Notes under the pieces: model-generated | The model's input: only the letters and a program-made list of their open reading frames with translations | Told to the model about the DNA's origin: nothing | Databases searched by the model: none | DNA from: Psychrobacter piscatorii | GTDB lineage: Bacteria > Pseudomonadota > Gammaproteobacteria > Pseudomonadales > Moraxellaceae | DNA: 64,000 bases | Reading direction: 5' to 3' | Assembly: GCF_001444505.1 (NCBI RefSeq) | Contig: NZ_LNDJ01000074.1 | Span: 20,007 to 84,006, forward strand | In this document: positions 19,431 through 29,832 of the stretch, piece after piece | Layout: each line of letters opens with the position of its first letter | How positions within the stretch are numbered: position 1 is the first letter of the stretch | Position numbers and translations under genes: made by a program

Positions 19431-20915
19431 ATGACAGATAGCAACCAACACGCCCATGAGCAGGCGCCAACCGATGCAGGTTTTGTGCTGCAGCGTATGC
19501 CTGAAGCGTTGAGTATCGCAAAAACCATCGATGAGATGAAATCTCAATTCTCACGCCTGCAAACATTGAGCCGTACGCGGCCGATCAATGACTGGGGCAC
19601 TCGTGAGACCCAGCTGGATAATCTGGAGGTGATGTTGAGCGACAATCAAGAAAGCTTTGCAAAAGCAATCAGCGCAGACTTTGGGTATCGTAGCCAATCA
19701 GAGACTCAGTTTGCTGAGTTGTTTCCAAGCTTTACGGGTATCAGTCATGCCAAAAAGCACGGCAAAAAGTGGATGAAAACGTATCGTGCGCCTATTTCAC
19801 CCCTATATATGCCCGCTCACAACGAGATTCAGCCGCAGCCATTGGGGGTGGTCGGTATCATGGTGCCGTGGAATTATCCTTTATTTTTGGCAATTGGTCC
19901 GATGATTGATGCAATCACCGCGGGCAACCGGGTCATGGTCAAAATGAGCGAAGCTGCGCCGCAGTTTGCGCAGACATTTGCTGATGCCATTTCTCGTTAT
20001 TTTTCGCCAGATATGATCTGCGTGGTACTGGGCGAGGTTGATATTGCTGCTGCCTTTAGTGAGTTGCCATTTGACCACTTGCTATACACGGGTTCGACTG
20101 CTGTAGGCAAAAAGGTAATGGCTGCCGCTGCGCCTAACTTGACACCAGTGACGCTTGAGCTTGGCGGTAAGTCACCAGTGATTGTATTGGATGATGCCAA
20201 TCTAGAGTCGGTGGTCAACCGTGTCATGATGGGTAAAACACTAAATGCAGGTCAGACTTGTATTGCCCCAGATTATGTATTGGTTCAACGTCAATATCAT
20301 GACCAGTTTATCCACTTGGCAAAAGAGTGGATGGCCAAGCACTATCCCAATATCGAAAACAATCCAGACTATTCACGCATTATCAATGGTGAGCAGTTTA
20401 AACGGGTCAAGGGTTACCTAGACGCGCTAACAGGTGTTGAGATACACGCACTTACTGCAGTTGAGCCCAATATCGAAACGCGTCTAATGCCACCTGTGAT
20501 TGTGAGCGAGCCTGCGCCTGATAGCGATCTGATGCAAAATGAGATTTTTGCTCCGATTTTGCCGCTGATGCATTATGAGACACTCGAAGATGCAATTTAT
20601 TTTGTGAACTCGCGTCCACGGCCGCTGGCGCTATATGTCTTTAGTGACAACTATAGCAGCATCGAAAACGTGCGTAACAATACAGTCTCTGGCGGTCTAT
20701 GTATCAATGAAGTGATCATGCATGTCGCCCAGCATGACTTACCGTTTGGTGGGGTCGGTGACTCTGGTACAGGCGCATACCATGGCAAAGCAGGCTTTGA
20801 GCGCTTGAGCCATATGAAACCTATCTTTGTACAGACCAAGCTAAATGGTCTCAATTTCTTATTGCCGCCTTATGGTGGACTGTTTAAAAAGGCGATGGCA
20901 TTGTTTTTGAAATAA
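19431..20915 (+). CDS. Aldehyde dehydrogenase, coniferyl aldehyde dehydrogenase-like
   Basis: A 494-residue NAD(P)-dependent aldehyde dehydrogenase. It has the family's MVPWNYPLFLAIGPM segment, the catalytic Glu in TLELGGKSPVIV and the catalytic Cys in NAGQTCIAPDYVLV. The form VAQHDLPFGGVGDSGTGAYHG and the membrane-proximal hydrophobic C-terminus are typical of the class 3 / coniferyl aldehyde dehydrogenase branch. Expected substrates are aromatic or long-chain aldehydes. The start has AAGGAAG. It is a single gene ended by a terminator. Confidence 0.88.
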   Translation: MTDSNQHAHEQAPTDAGFVLQRMPEALSIAKTIDEMKSQFSRLQTLSRTRPINDWGTRETQLDNLEVMLSDNQESFAKAISADFGYRSQSETQFAELFPSFTGISHAKKHGKKWMKTYRAPISPLYMPAHNEIQPQPLGVVGIMVPWNYPLFLAIGPMIDAITAGNRVMVKMSEAAPQFAQTFADAISRYFSPDMICVVLGEVDIAAAFSELPFDHLLYTGSTAVGKKVMAAAAPNLTPVTLELGGKSPVIVLDDANLESVVNRVMMGKTLNAGQTCIAPDYVLVQRQYHDQFIHLAKEWMAKHYPNIENNPDYSRIINGEQFKRVKGYLDALTGVEIHALTAVEPNIETRLMPPVIVSEPAPDSDLMQNEIFAPILPLMHYETLEDAIYFVNSRPRPLALYVFSDNYSSIENVRNNTVSGGLCINEVIMHVAQHDLPFGGVGDSGTGAYHGKAGFERLSHMKPIFVQTKLNGLNFLLPPYGGLFKKAMALFLK

Positions 20916-20976
20916 TTGCTCTATGGGAGTTATTCAAAAATTGATTTTGAACTCTCTTCATTCGATACCTATATCT

Positions 20977-21008
20977 ATAGCATCTATCAAAATAGGTGCT
21001 ATTTTTTT
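20977..21008 (+). terminator. Intrinsic terminator after the aldehyde dehydrogenase
   Basis: ATAGCATCTAT pairs with ATAGGTGCTAT (one G-T wobble) around a CAAA loop, followed by seven T. The rest of the gap to 21261 holds no gene. Confidence 0.88.
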
Positions 21009-21261
21009 GTCTAAAAAATCAAAGGTTAGCATTGGGAAAAGCGTTATCAATGATAGCGTTATATCTGCATGGCATGAGGTTTAACCATCTCAGCAATCGA
21101 CAAATAAGCATTTGTTATTACTCCTATAAGTCGCTACACTTTGTAGTAAGTTTAAACAACAGTGAATGATTCATAGATGTTGTGAGTCAATATGACATCG
21201 TGATGCTCTGTGGTTGTGATACTTCTTTCATGCCAGTACAAAAAGATAAATAGGACAGAAC

Positions 21262-23193
21262 ATGCGCCAATGGATTGCATTAAGCTTACTGTGTATGAGC
21301 GCGTTGTTGCTGCCTTTATCAGCATCCGCAGCTTGTGAGTCACCGATCAAGTTTGGCGCACTGACGTGGGAGAGCGGACAGTTTACCTCTGGGGTACTTA
21401 AATATATTGCTGAAGAGGGTTACGGTTGTACGGTAGAAGAAGTGCCAGGGGCAGGACCTGCGCTTGAGACCGCATTGTCTCAAAACGATATTCAGATCAT
21501 CGGTGAGCAGTGGATTGGACGCTCACCAATCATGGAAAATGCCATCGAGCAGAACAAAGTGGCCGTCATTGGCGATACACTCAAAGGCGGTGCGACCCAA
21601 GGGTGGTATGTCCCAAAATATGTATTAGAAGAAAACCCAGGGCTACGTCGTTATCAAGACTTGCCCAAATATGCTGATCTATTCAAAGACCCTGAAGATC
21701 CGAGCAAATCTCGCTTTATGAACTGTCCCTCTGGCTGGACCTGTGAGATTTTTAATACGCGTCTGTTAAAAAATACGGGGCTTGATAGTATTTTTAACAA
21801 TGCTCATCCCGGTACGGGCGCTGCGCTCGATGCCGAAATCGCCTCTGCTTTTGAGCAGCATAAGCCGCTATTGTTTTACTACTGGCAACCCACGGGCCTA
21901 ATGGCAAAGTATGATTTTGCTGCTTTAGAGTTCCCAGATCACAAAGATGCCTGCTGGCAAGACCTATTACTCGCTGACGGTACATCTGATTGCGTATCAG
22001 GCTTTCCCGTATCGCCGCTAGGTATTGCCGTATCTACCCCATTTATCGAATCTAACCCTGAGCTGGCAGAGGTCTTCAAAAAGATACAGTTTACGCCTGA
22101 TGAGCTGAACGGCGCTATCTTGGAGATGAGTGAGGGTAAGCGTAGTGGCGATGAGCAGGCGTTGGTATTTTTGCGTGATAACCCAGACGTTTGGCGCGGT
22201 TGGTTGTCTGAGGAAGCTGCTACCAATCTTGCGACTAAGCTCGGCATTAGCTTAAACGGTGCTGCTATCACTGCTGATACAGCTGCCTCTCGTAGTGATC
22301 AGTCAGCACTTTCATCCAGCTTTCCTTCGTGGTCGCTTGAGACCCCGCTCAACAATGCCTTATCAAGCGTCGTCCAAAACTACGGAGACGTATTTCGCAC
22401 TATTAGCACGGTGACACTTACGTACTTGCTCTTACCCATTGAGCGATTATTAACGATTATTCCGCCTTGGCTGATTATCGCCTTGGTGGCTGTATTGGCG
22501 TGGTTTGGTGTACGCAAGATTTGGTTTGCGCTGGCATGCGGCGCGGGGCTGTTTTTGATTGGTGCTTTTGGGTTATGGGGCGCGCTGATTGATACCTTAG
22601 CGTTACTCATCGTGTCAGTATTGGTCACGGTGGTGATCGGAATTCCTATCGGTATTGCCATGTCGGGTAGCAAGCTGCTACGCAAGATTGTGACGCCAGT
22701 ACTTGATGTGATGCAGACGATGCCAAGCTTTGTGTATCTTATACCCGTGTTGATGCTATTTGGTATTGGTAAAGTGCCTGCGTTATTTGCCACGGTTATC
22801 TATGCGTTGCCGCCACTGATTCGTCTGACAACGCTGGGTATTACGCAAGTTAATCATGAAATGGTCGAAGCAGGACGCTCTTTTGGTAGTACGCATTTAC
22901 AGCTACTCATTTGGATTAAACTGCCACAGGCGTTGCCTAGTATCATGGCTGGTATTAATCAGGCGGTCATGATGTCACTTGCGATGGTGGTGCTGGCCTC
23001 GATGATTGGGGCACCGGGTCTTGGTGAAGATGTATTGCAATCTATCCAAACCCTCAATATCGGGCAAGGCTTACAAGCAGGTACGGCGATCGTTATCGTT
23101 GCCATTATCATTGACCGCATTACTCAAGCCTTTGGTCAAGGAAAGCGTGCTCGTCAAAAAACGATCAAAGCAGGCAGGCGTCCGATTGGGTAG
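21262..23193 (+). CDS. Glycine betaine/proline-type ABC transporter, binding protein-permease fusion
   Basis: A 643-residue fusion. A signal peptide ends at ASA near residue 23. An OpuAC-type substrate-binding domain follows (residues about 25-335) with CPSGWTCEIFNTRLL and YYWQPTGLMAKYD, the aromatic box being suited to quaternary amines. About six membrane segments lie in residues 380-640; the permease EAA-like region is VEAGRSFGSTHLQLLIWIKL and then LPQALPSIMAG. Together with the ATPase gene 64 bases downstream it makes a complete osmolyte importer. The signal peptide places the binding domain in the periplasm, tethered to the permease. AGGA precedes the ATG. The ligand could be betaine, proline betaine or choline. 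Confidence 0.9.
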   Translation: MRQWIALSLLCMSALLLPLSASAACESPIKFGALTWESGQFTSGVLKYIAEEGYGCTVEEVPGAGPALETALSQNDIQIIGEQWIGRSPIMENAIEQNKVAVIGDTLKGGATQGWYVPKYVLEENPGLRRYQDLPKYADLFKDPEDPSKSRFMNCPSGWTCEIFNTRLLKNTGLDSIFNNAHPGTGAALDAEIASAFEQHKPLLFYYWQPTGLMAKYDFAALEFPDHKDACWQDLLLADGTSDCVSGFPVSPLGIAVSTPFIESNPELAEVFKKIQFTPDELNGAILEMSEGKRSGDEQALVFLRDNPDVWRGWLSEEAATNLATKLGISLNGAAITADTAASRSDQSALSSSFPSWSLETPLNNALSSVVQNYGDVFRTISTVTLTYLLLPIERLLTIIPPWLIIALVAVLAWFGVRKIWFALACGAGLFLIGAFGLWGALIDTLALLIVSVLVTVVIGIPIGIAMSGSKLLRKIVTPVLDVMQTMPSFVYLIPVLMLFGIGKVPALFATVIYALPPLIRLTTLGITQVNHEMVEAGRSFGSTHLQLLIWIKLPQALPSIMAGINQAVMMSLAMVVLASMIGAPGLGEDVLQSIQTLNIGQGLQAGTAIVIVAIIIDRITQAFGQGKRARQKTIKAGRRPIG

Positions 23194-23257
23194 AAACTTG
23201 TCCAATAGTCAATGAGTAAAGCCAGCATAAAAAATCAGGCAAATAGCGAGAGTCACG

Positions 23258-24151
23258 ATGAATCATATCCAGCTAAAAAATATCAGTAAAATCTATAATG
23301 CCAATAGCACGCAAGCCCAGTCTGCAATGGCGTTACTGGCTGAGGGTATGGATAGCGTTGCAGTTAAAGAACAAACCGGCTACTCGGTGGGGCTCTACGA
23401 TATCAACTTGAATATCAAAGCAGGCGAGCTACATTGCATCATGGGGTTGTCAGGCTCTGGCAAGTCGACCTTGATACGTCATCTCAATCGCTTGATTGAT
23501 CCAACCAGCGGGGAGATATGGGTTAACACGACGGTCAATACCAAAACGCACGCCAAGGATAATACTCAGGCAAACACTGCGCCAGTAGACGAAAGCTCAT
23601 CTAACGCTATCAATATTTTGGAGCTCAATGATAAACAATTGCAGCACTACCGCCAGCAGACAGTCAGCATGGTTTTTCAGCATTTCGGCTTAGTTCCGCA
23701 CATGACGGTGATTCAAAACGTCGCTTATGGTCTGCGTGTCCGTAAGATGAGTGTGAGCGAACGCCATGAGATCGCGCGTTATTGGCTCAATGAAGTGGGG
23801 CTGACCAACCTAGAGCACAGTTATCCCGACGAGCTATCAGGCGGGATGCAGCAGCGTGTTGGGCTGGCTCGTGCGCTAGCAACGGACAATCCCATCTTAT
23901 TGATGGATGAGGCATTCTCTGCGCTTGATCCACTCATCCGCGCCCAGTTGCAGGATCAACTGCTTGCATTGCAAGATCGACTCAATAAAACCATTGTTTT
24001 TATCACCCATGATATTGATGAGGCAGTCAAAGTCGGTCAGCGCATCAGTATCCTAAATGGTGGACGCTTAATACAGACTGGAACGCCAAGCGACTTACGG
24101 CACAATCCTGCCGATGACTATGTCGAGCAATTTATGAGTGCCAAAGCTTAA
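23258..24151 (+). CDS. Glycine betaine/proline-type ABC transporter ATPase
   Basis: A 297-residue ATP-binding subunit of the ProV/OpuAA group. Walker A is GLSGSGKST, the Q-loop lies in SMVFQHFGLVPHMTV, the signature is LSGGMQQRVGLARAL, Walker B is ILLMDEAFSALD, and the switch His is in VFITHDIDEAV. The C-terminal CBS tandem of E. coli ProV is absent. A Thr/Asn-rich insertion of about 30 residues lies near 90-120, between the Walker A region and the Q-loop. It is co-transcribed with the binding protein-permease fusion and energises that importer. Confidence 0.92.
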   Translation: MNHIQLKNISKIYNANSTQAQSAMALLAEGMDSVAVKEQTGYSVGLYDINLNIKAGELHCIMGLSGSGKSTLIRHLNRLIDPTSGEIWVNTTVNTKTHAKDNTQANTAPVDESSSNAINILELNDKQLQHYRQQTVSMVFQHFGLVPHMTVIQNVAYGLRVRKMSVSERHEIARYWLNEVGLTNLEHSYPDELSGGMQQRVGLARALATDNPILLMDEAFSALDPLIRAQLQDQLLALQDRLNKTIVFITHDIDEAVKVGQRISILNGGRLIQTGTPSDLRHNPADDYVEQFMSAKA

Positions 24152-24423
24152 TTGGTACTGATGAGGGTGTCAGACACTTCTCTATCAGCACTCTTACTAC
24201 CCTGTTAAATAAGTGTAGCTATCGACAGCTTACTATTAAAGTAGGCTCCAATAGCGTTGTATACTATTAAGACAAACTAATGCGTCTCAATAATCCGAAT
24301 CACTGTCTCTCCACCATTTTTCAAAGTCTTATCTCTTTAACTTGAGTTCCCTCATAATAGAATTTTGAGCTATTTATCGCTCATGGTTGCCAAAACTCGT
24401 ACCATCCGTAACAAGGACACGTC

Positions 24424-26211
24424 ATGTCATATAAAAACAATCAAAAAAATAGTAATCATGAAGAAATTAAGAAACCTCGCTCATCAAGCTGGCTAAAAAA
24501 CGTTAGTGCCTTTAGCATGACGACAGTGCTGAGTGCAGGCATATTAGTCGCCTGTGGCCAGATGAGCAATGCAGAAAGCAGCGCGAGCAGTAGTACCAAA
24601 TCAGGTAGTCAAAATACTGGCGTCACCAGCTCTCGTGACATGTTGCCCTCTGACATGCTCAAACAAATGCAAGCATTGCCGCAGCTAACAAAAGGCTTAG
24701 GCGACACAGGTGCGGCAGTGATTGATCCTAATAAGCCGACCTTGGTAAAATTTTGGGCGAGCTGGTGTCCGCTATGCTTGGGAACGTTAGAGGAGACTGA
24801 GACGTGGCGCACTGATCCTAAATTTTCAGGCTTAAACGTGGTGACAGTCGCCAGCCCCGGTCATCTTAATGAAAAAGCTGATGGTGAGTTTAGTACTTGG
24901 TACGCTGGCGTACAAGCTGACTACCCAAAACTGCCTGTCTTGACTGACCCCTCAGGTGAACTCATCAATAAGCTTGGCGTGCAAGTTTATCCGAGCTGGG
25001 CTATCCTTGATAAAAATGGCAATCTGGTACACTTGGTAAAAGGTAATATATCAGCAGAGCAGGCTTACGCACTTGCCGAAAATGCAGGTAATGGCTTTGC
25101 TGAGCTCAAAGCAGGTAACGCTAAACCTGCCAATGCACAAGCATCAGACAACAACAAAATCGAAACCATCAAGCAAAAAGATGGCGTGTATTACAATGAG
25201 ACAGGCAAACCAATCAACACCCGCTCAATCTACCTTGCAGGGGGCTGTTTTTGGGGCGTTGAAGCTTATATGGAGCGCGTTGATGGCGTCATCGATGCCG
25301 TATCAGGTTACGCCAATGGCGATACAGCCAACCCAAGCTATGAGCAAGTCATTCGTGGCTCGGGGCATGCAGAAACCGTAAAAGTCACCTATGATGCGGA
25401 TAAAACAGACCTCGATACCATCTTAAAATACTATTTCCGAGTGGTTGATCCAACGAGTCTGAACAAGCAAGGTAATGATCGCGGTGTGCAGTATCGCTCA
25501 GGTGTGTATTACACTGACAAAGAAGACAAAGCGGTGATTGATGCTGCGCTCAAGCGTGTACAAAGCAAATATGAGCAAAAAGTCGTGGTCGAAAATGAGC
25601 CCTTAGATAATTTTTATTTGGCTGAGATGTATCATCAAGATTATCTGGCAAAAAATCCAAATGGCTATTGTCATATTGATTTGAGTCTTGCTGATGATAA
25701 GCCTGAAGGGGCAGCTCGCACCAAGCTTGCGCCAGTTGAGACTATTGCTGAGACGTTAGATCCCAAGCGCTATGCTAAATTTGACAAAGATGCGCTAAAG
25801 AATACGTTGACCAAAGCGCAATACAATATCACGCAAGAGGCTGGGACGGAGCGCGCCTTCAGTCACGAATATGACGATTTATTTGCGCCTGGTATTTATG
25901 TCGACGTAGTCAGTGGTGAGCCGTTGTTTTTGTCGACAGACAAATACCAGTCAGGATGCGGCTGGCCCAGCTTTACCAAGCCTATTGATATTCAAGTGAT
26001 TACTCAGCATCAAGATACGGCATTCAATATGGTACGTACTGAGGTGCGCTCGCGCGTAGCAGATTCACATCTGGGTCATGTATTTCCTGATGGTCCAAAA
26101 GACCGTGGCGGGCTGCGTTATTGTATCAATGGCGGGGCGCTACAGTTCATCCCAGTCGATGTGATGCCGCAATCGGGCTATGCACCATTGGTAAAACTGG
26201 TGAAATCATAG
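24424..26211 (+). CDS. msrAB: Thioredoxin-MsrA-MsrB lipoprotein (PilB-like)
   Basis: A 595-residue three-domain repair enzyme for oxidised methionine in envelope proteins. A lipobox LVAC (Cys44) predicts a lipoprotein. A thioredoxin-like domain follows with WASWCPLC (115-118). MsrA has its catalytic GGCFWG (273-278) and reduces the S-sulfoxide. MsrB has SGCGWPSF (510-517) and RYCIN (565-569), giving catalytic and resolving Cys, and reduces the R-sulfoxide. The arrangement is that of Neisseria PilB. Reducing power would come from a DsbD-type inner-membrane carrier, which is not in this window. The start has AAGGA, and the gene has its own terminator. Confidence 0.94.
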   Translation: MSYKNNQKNSNHEEIKKPRSSSWLKNVSAFSMTTVLSAGILVACGQMSNAESSASSSTKSGSQNTGVTSSRDMLPSDMLKQMQALPQLTKGLGDTGAAVIDPNKPTLVKFWASWCPLCLGTLEETETWRTDPKFSGLNVVTVASPGHLNEKADGEFSTWYAGVQADYPKLPVLTDPSGELINKLGVQVYPSWAILDKNGNLVHLVKGNISAEQAYALAENAGNGFAELKAGNAKPANAQASDNNKIETIKQKDGVYYNETGKPINTRSIYLAGGCFWGVEAYMERVDGVIDAVSGYANGDTANPSYEQVIRGSGHAETVKVTYDADKTDLDTILKYYFRVVDPTSLNKQGNDRGVQYRSGVYYTDKEDKAVIDAALKRVQSKYEQKVVVENEPLDNFYLAEMYHQDYLAKNPNGYCHIDLSLADDKPEGAARTKLAPVETIAETLDPKRYAKFDKDALKNTLTKAQYNITQEAGTERAFSHEYDDLFAPGIYVDVVSGEPLFLSTDKYQSGCGWPSFTKPIDIQVITQHQDTAFNMVRTEVRSRVADSHLGHVFPDGPKDRGGLRYCINGGALQFIPVDVMPQSGYAPLVKLVKS

Positions 26212-26238
26212 TCGTTTTATTGCCACCTTTGAATAAAT

Positions 26239-26273
26239 AAAAAAGACGTTAAGTTCCTCTTAGCGTCTTTTTT
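26239..26273 (+). terminator. Intrinsic terminator after msrAB
   Basis: AAAAAAGACGTTAAG pairs with CTTAGCGTCTTTTTT (one G-T wobble) around a five-base loop. Confidence 0.9.
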
Positions 26274-26505
26274 GTACCATGTACTGTTAGATATTCGATG
26301 ATCATTTTCGCTAGTTGTACGAATTTTGCTGCAATCTCATGCGAACTCTGACATCAATACCAAACTTCGTTATACTGGATGGTTTATGGATGACGCATAC
26401 TTTATGGGCGTCTATTATCCAGATGTTATTTATTATTCAGACATAAGGTCGCTTGGTTGATTCGGTGACGTTTGTTTCTCATTTCTGCACTTTTAAGGCC
26501 ATAGC

Positions 26506-27732
26506 ATGACTGCTACTTATTCACCTATTATTACCTCACTGCTTGATAATGATTTGTACAAATTTACGATGTTGCAAGCCATGTTGCATCAATTTCCGCA
26601 GACGCATGGGGTCTACCGTTTTCGCTGCCGCAATAATAAAGACACCGCTTATCCACTCGCCAATATCAAAAAAGATCTAGAGCAGCAACTAGACAGCCTG
26701 TGTGAACTGCGTTTTTTGCCAGATGAGCTGGACTACCTACGTGGTTTGCGCTTTATGCGCTCAGACTTTGTGGATTATCTAGAATTATTTAAGTTAAAAC
26801 GCCGGTTTATTACCGTCAGTATCGATGAGAAAGGCCGTTTGTCTATCGACATCGAAGGACCGATGATACAGGCGATGTTCTTTGAGGTGTTTGTATTGGC
26901 TATCGTCAATGAGCTTTATTTTAATGCGTTATCTGACGATAGCGTGATTGTAGAAGGACAGCGCCGCCTTGATGAAAAAGTGGCATTGCTGCATCAATAT
27001 GCGGCAGAGCAGAAAAAAGAAGATCGTAATACGCCGCCGTTTATCGTCGCTGATTTTGGAACGCGTCGCCGCTTTAGTAAACGCTGGCAGGCGCATGTGG
27101 TGGAGACACTACACAAGGCTGCGCCAAAAATCGTGGGCGGCACATCCAATGTATATCTGGCAAAGCAGCTTGGCATGACACCGATAGGCACGATGGCACA
27201 TGAGTTTATGCAAGCCTTTCAGGCATTAGATGTGCGTTTGCGTGATTCACAAAAGGCCGCGCTTGAAGCATGGGTACATGAGTATCGGGGCGATTTGGGT
27301 ATTGCATTGACAGACGTGGTTGGTATGGATGCGTTCTTGCGCGACTTTGATTTGTATTTTGCCAAGCTCTTTGATGGGCTGCGTCACGATAGTGGCGACC
27401 CTTACATCTGGGGTGATAAGGCAGTGGCACATTATGAAAAGCTGAAAATAGATCCAAAGACAAAGATTTTGACTTTCAGTGATGGGCTGGATTTAGAAAA
27501 GGCTTGGGAGCTACATCAATACTTCAAAGATCGTATTAGAACCAGCTTTGGCATTGGCACCAATTTGACCAATGACATGGGCATCACACCGATTAATATC
27601 GTGCTCAAATTAGTAGAGTGCAATGGTCAGCCAGTGGCTAAGCTGTCTGATAGTCCAGGCAAGACCATGATCAATAATGACACGTATCTTGCCTATCTAC
27701 GCCAAGTCTTTGAAGTTGATGAGCCTGAATAA
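26506..27732 (+). CDS. pncB: Nicotinate phosphoribosyltransferase
   Basis: This enzyme makes nicotinate mononucleotide from nicotinate and PRPP with ATP hydrolysis, in the NAD salvage pathway. It has the family's N-terminal [28 protein letters not shown], and [20 protein letters not shown] followed by HEF, whose His is the phosphorylated residue. [14 protein letters not shown] and [12 protein letters not shown] lie in the second half. The length of 408 residues is normal. It converges tail to tail with xseB, with one base between the two stop codons. Confidence 0.95.
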   Translation: MTATYSPIITSLLDNDLYKFTMLQAMLHQFPQTHGVYRFRCRNNKDTAYPLANIKKDLEQQLDSLCELRFLPDELDYLRGLRFMRSDFVDYLELFKLKRRFITVSIDEKGRLSIDIEGPMIQAMFFEVFVLAIVNELYFNALSDDSVIVEGQRRLDEKVALLHQYAAEQKKEDRNTPPFIVADFGTRRRFSKRWQAHVVETLHKAAPKIVGGTSNVYLAKQLGMTPIGTMAHEFMQAFQALDVRLRDSQKAALEAWVHEYRGDLGIALTDVVGMDAFLRDFDLYFAKLFDGLRHDSGDPYIWGDKAVAHYEKLKIDPKTKILTFSDGLDLEKAWELHQYFKDRIRTSFGIGTNLTNDMGITPINIVLKLVECNGQPVAKLSDSPGKTMINNDTYLAYLRQVFEVDEPE

Positions 27733-27733
27733 A

Positions 27734-27979
27734 CTAACTGTCCGTGCTGCTAGTAGATTTTTCTTCGGCGAAGGCCGCATCCAATGCTTCCTGTACCGCG
27801 TTAATACGGGTTTCGCAAACGCGATAAGCCGCAATAGATTCTTCAACCGTGGTCATCAGATTATCAATATCAGGCTCGTCTTGTTGCTGTAATTCGGCCG
27901 CATTGGTTTTTAAAATATCGTAAGCTGCCTTGAAGGTTTTTGGGGCGGCTTTTTTGCGTCTGCGAGTAGGGGTGGTCAT
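27734..27979 (-). CDS. xseB: Exodeoxyribonuclease VII small subunit
   Basis: An 81-residue subunit of the nuclease that degrades single-stranded DNA into oligonucleotides. It has the typical two-helix hairpin: FKAAYDILKTNAAELQQ, DNLMTTVEESIAAYRVCETR, then INAVQEALDAAF. A basic N-terminal run (RRRKKAAP) is present. TAGGAAA precedes the ATG. It lies 58 bases after xseA's stop codon, in the same direction, so the two are probably one operon. Confidence 0.88.
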   Translation of the reverse strand: MTTPTRRRKKAAPKTFKAAYDILKTNAAELQQQDEPDIDNLMTTVEESIAAYRVCETRINAVQEALDAAFAEEKSTSSTDS

Positions 27980-28037
27980 AAAATTTCCTAATTGTTAAAG
28001 GTAAGTAGATAAGTAGTTGTTAGATATTATTATATGA

Positions 28038-29570
28038 TTAAATGGGCATGTCTGAGGTTTCAGTCGCTTTCTTGTCGATATTGACATCGATAATCTGCGC
28101 TTTTGCATTGCCATCTTTTAAAATGATATTGACAGTTTGCTCAGGAGACAGTTGGGTGCTGGTCGTGAGCGTTTGGTTGTTTTTGGCATCCGTGAGCATG
28201 GTATAGCCTTGTTTGAGCACGCGAGACGGGCGATGTAATAGCACAATATCACGTAGATGTTCGCTATCGCGCTTCGCTTGCACGATTTGCTGCTGCACGT
28301 TTTGCATAATCGATTCTTGATGAGTTTTGCTATTGGTCGCGGCTTTCGTCAGTTGTTGACGTGCCAAGGTTTGCGTTTGTGTATATCGCTCAGCCGTCAG
28401 TCTGGCGGCTTGCTTTACTTGACGCTGGGCACTTTGTTGAATGCTGCGCCACGCATAGTCAGTGTCTTTTCGCAGAGCGGTGAGTTGCCCAATAGTTTGA
28501 GACTGTATTTGGCTCAACTGGCGTGTGCTTTGTTGTTCCGCCGTATTGAGTTGGCGCTGAGCGGCTTGTTTGATTTGCGCTTGATATTGTAGCGTCTGAG
28601 TGACGAGCTGGGCTAAATGGCTATGGATAGCAGCAATCACTTTTGAGGGCGTGTCAAAGCTGGTGTGCGCCACTTCATCTAAGATCACCTTGTCGCGTTC
28701 ATGACCGATACCCACCCAGACAGGCACAGGCTGCTCAGCAACCAACGCTGCCAGCTCATAATCATTAAGATAAGCCAAATCACCAACCGCACCGCCGCCG
28801 CGAATAATGACCAATAAATCAGGCAAACGCTGATAAATTTCATAAAACTGCTGCTGAGCACTAACGATGGCTTGGCGTATCTCAGCGGGCGCATGATTGC
28901 CCTGAAAAGTCGCATTATGGTAGTGGAAATGACAAGCACCTGTACTGGCTAAGCGATCCGCATCTGCTTGAAAGTCACCCAATCCAGCCGCCTTTTCAGG
29001 CGCGATGACCAGCACATGCTCGATATCAAAAGGGGTAGGCAGCTGCTGATTGAGGTGTAATAGCCCTTCGCCTGTTAAGCGATCAACCATTTCTGCATAC
29101 TGCCGTGCCAAGTCGCCTAGGGTATAGCTGGGATCGATATCCTCAATCGTGATTGAAAAACCGTACTGGGCATGGAATCCTGCCGATACTTTAAGGAGTA
29201 CGGTCAAGTCACGCTCAAGCGGCATACCCGTTGCGCGCTCAAACTTGGCTAATACACGAGCCGCTTTAAAGCGCCAAAGGTTGCCGCGGCAGCTGGCGAC
29301 CACTTTGCCATCATCGTCTTTTTCTGCCAATTCAAAGTAATAGTGACCACCTTTGCTCGACAAATTACGGATTTCAGCTTTGACCCATACCCGGTGGTCA
29401 AAGGTCTGTTTGATGACCATTTCAACCGCGGATAAGTAATCACTCAGGCGTAGGACCGTATCCTCTAAATGGTCTTCTTGCTCAGCGAGCTCGGCCTCTA
29501 GAGTGGCCAAATCTTTGGCAGGTGCGAGTACTTTGGCCTGTTTGATATTTGAAAGGTTAGGTTTGCGCAT
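28038..29570 (-). CDS. xseA: Exodeoxyribonuclease VII large subunit
   Basis: The catalytic subunit of exonuclease VII, about 510 residues. An N-terminal OB fold covers VWVKAEIRNLSSKGGHYYFE. The catalytic region has VIRGGGAVGDLAYLNDYELA and VWVGIGHERDKVILDEVAHT. A long Gln/Ala-rich coiled coil (about 300-440) follows, which arranges the small subunits. I start it at 29570 (MRKPNLSNIK); the frame is open to 29696, but those 42 residues are not family-like. Neither start has a good ribosome binding site. xseB lies immediately downstream. Confidence 0.93.
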   Translation of the reverse strand: MRKPNLSNIKQAKVLAPAKDLATLEAELAEQEDHLEDTVLRLSDYLSAVEMVIKQTFDHRVWVKAEIRNLSSKGGHYYFELAEKDDDGKVVASCRGNLWRFKAARVLAKFERATGMPLERDLTVLLKVSAGFHAQYGFSITIEDIDPSYTLGDLARQYAEMVDRLTGEGLLHLNQQLPTPFDIEHVLVIAPEKAAGLGDFQADADRLASTGACHFHYHNATFQGNHAPAEIRQAIVSAQQQFYEIYQRLPDLLVIIRGGGAVGDLAYLNDYELAALVAEQPVPVWVGIGHERDKVILDEVAHTSFDTPSKVIAAIHSHLAQLVTQTLQYQAQIKQAAQRQLNTAEQQSTRQLSQIQSQTIGQLTALRKDTDYAWRSIQQSAQRQVKQAARLTAERYTQTQTLARQQLTKAATNSKTHQESIMQNVQQQIVQAKRDSEHLRDIVLLHRPSRVLKQGYTMLTDAKNNQTLTTSTQLSPEQTVNIILKDGNAKAQIIDVNIDKKATETSDMPI

Positions 29571-29776
29571 GATATAAGACCAAAGATAATGAAAATATAA
29601 AGACTGATGAGGATTTGCTGAATACGATAGCGGATAGTTTAACCCAAAAGGGCGCGCACAAAAAGCAAAGCCAACAAGCTTTGATTGATATATCATCCAT
29701 ATCGCGGCTTGTTGGCTATTTCATAAATCACAGTATGTCAGGTGATGCTAGAGAAACGCAAATGGCGTCGCTCATT

Positions 29777-29832
29777 TAGAGAGTTGCTGATAGAGAGTTA
29801 CTGATAGAGAGTTACTGATAGAGAGTTACTGG
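29777..29832. repeat. Four tandem 14-bp repeats over a stop codon
   Basis: TAGAGAGTTACTGA is repeated four times head to tail (29777-29790, 29791-29804, 29805-29818, 29819-29832). The first and last copies differ by one base each. The copy at 29819-29832 contains the TAA stop (29826-29828) of the lipoprotein gene, and every other copy carries the same TTA (TAA on the minus strand) or a one-base variant of it. Confidence 0.95.
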
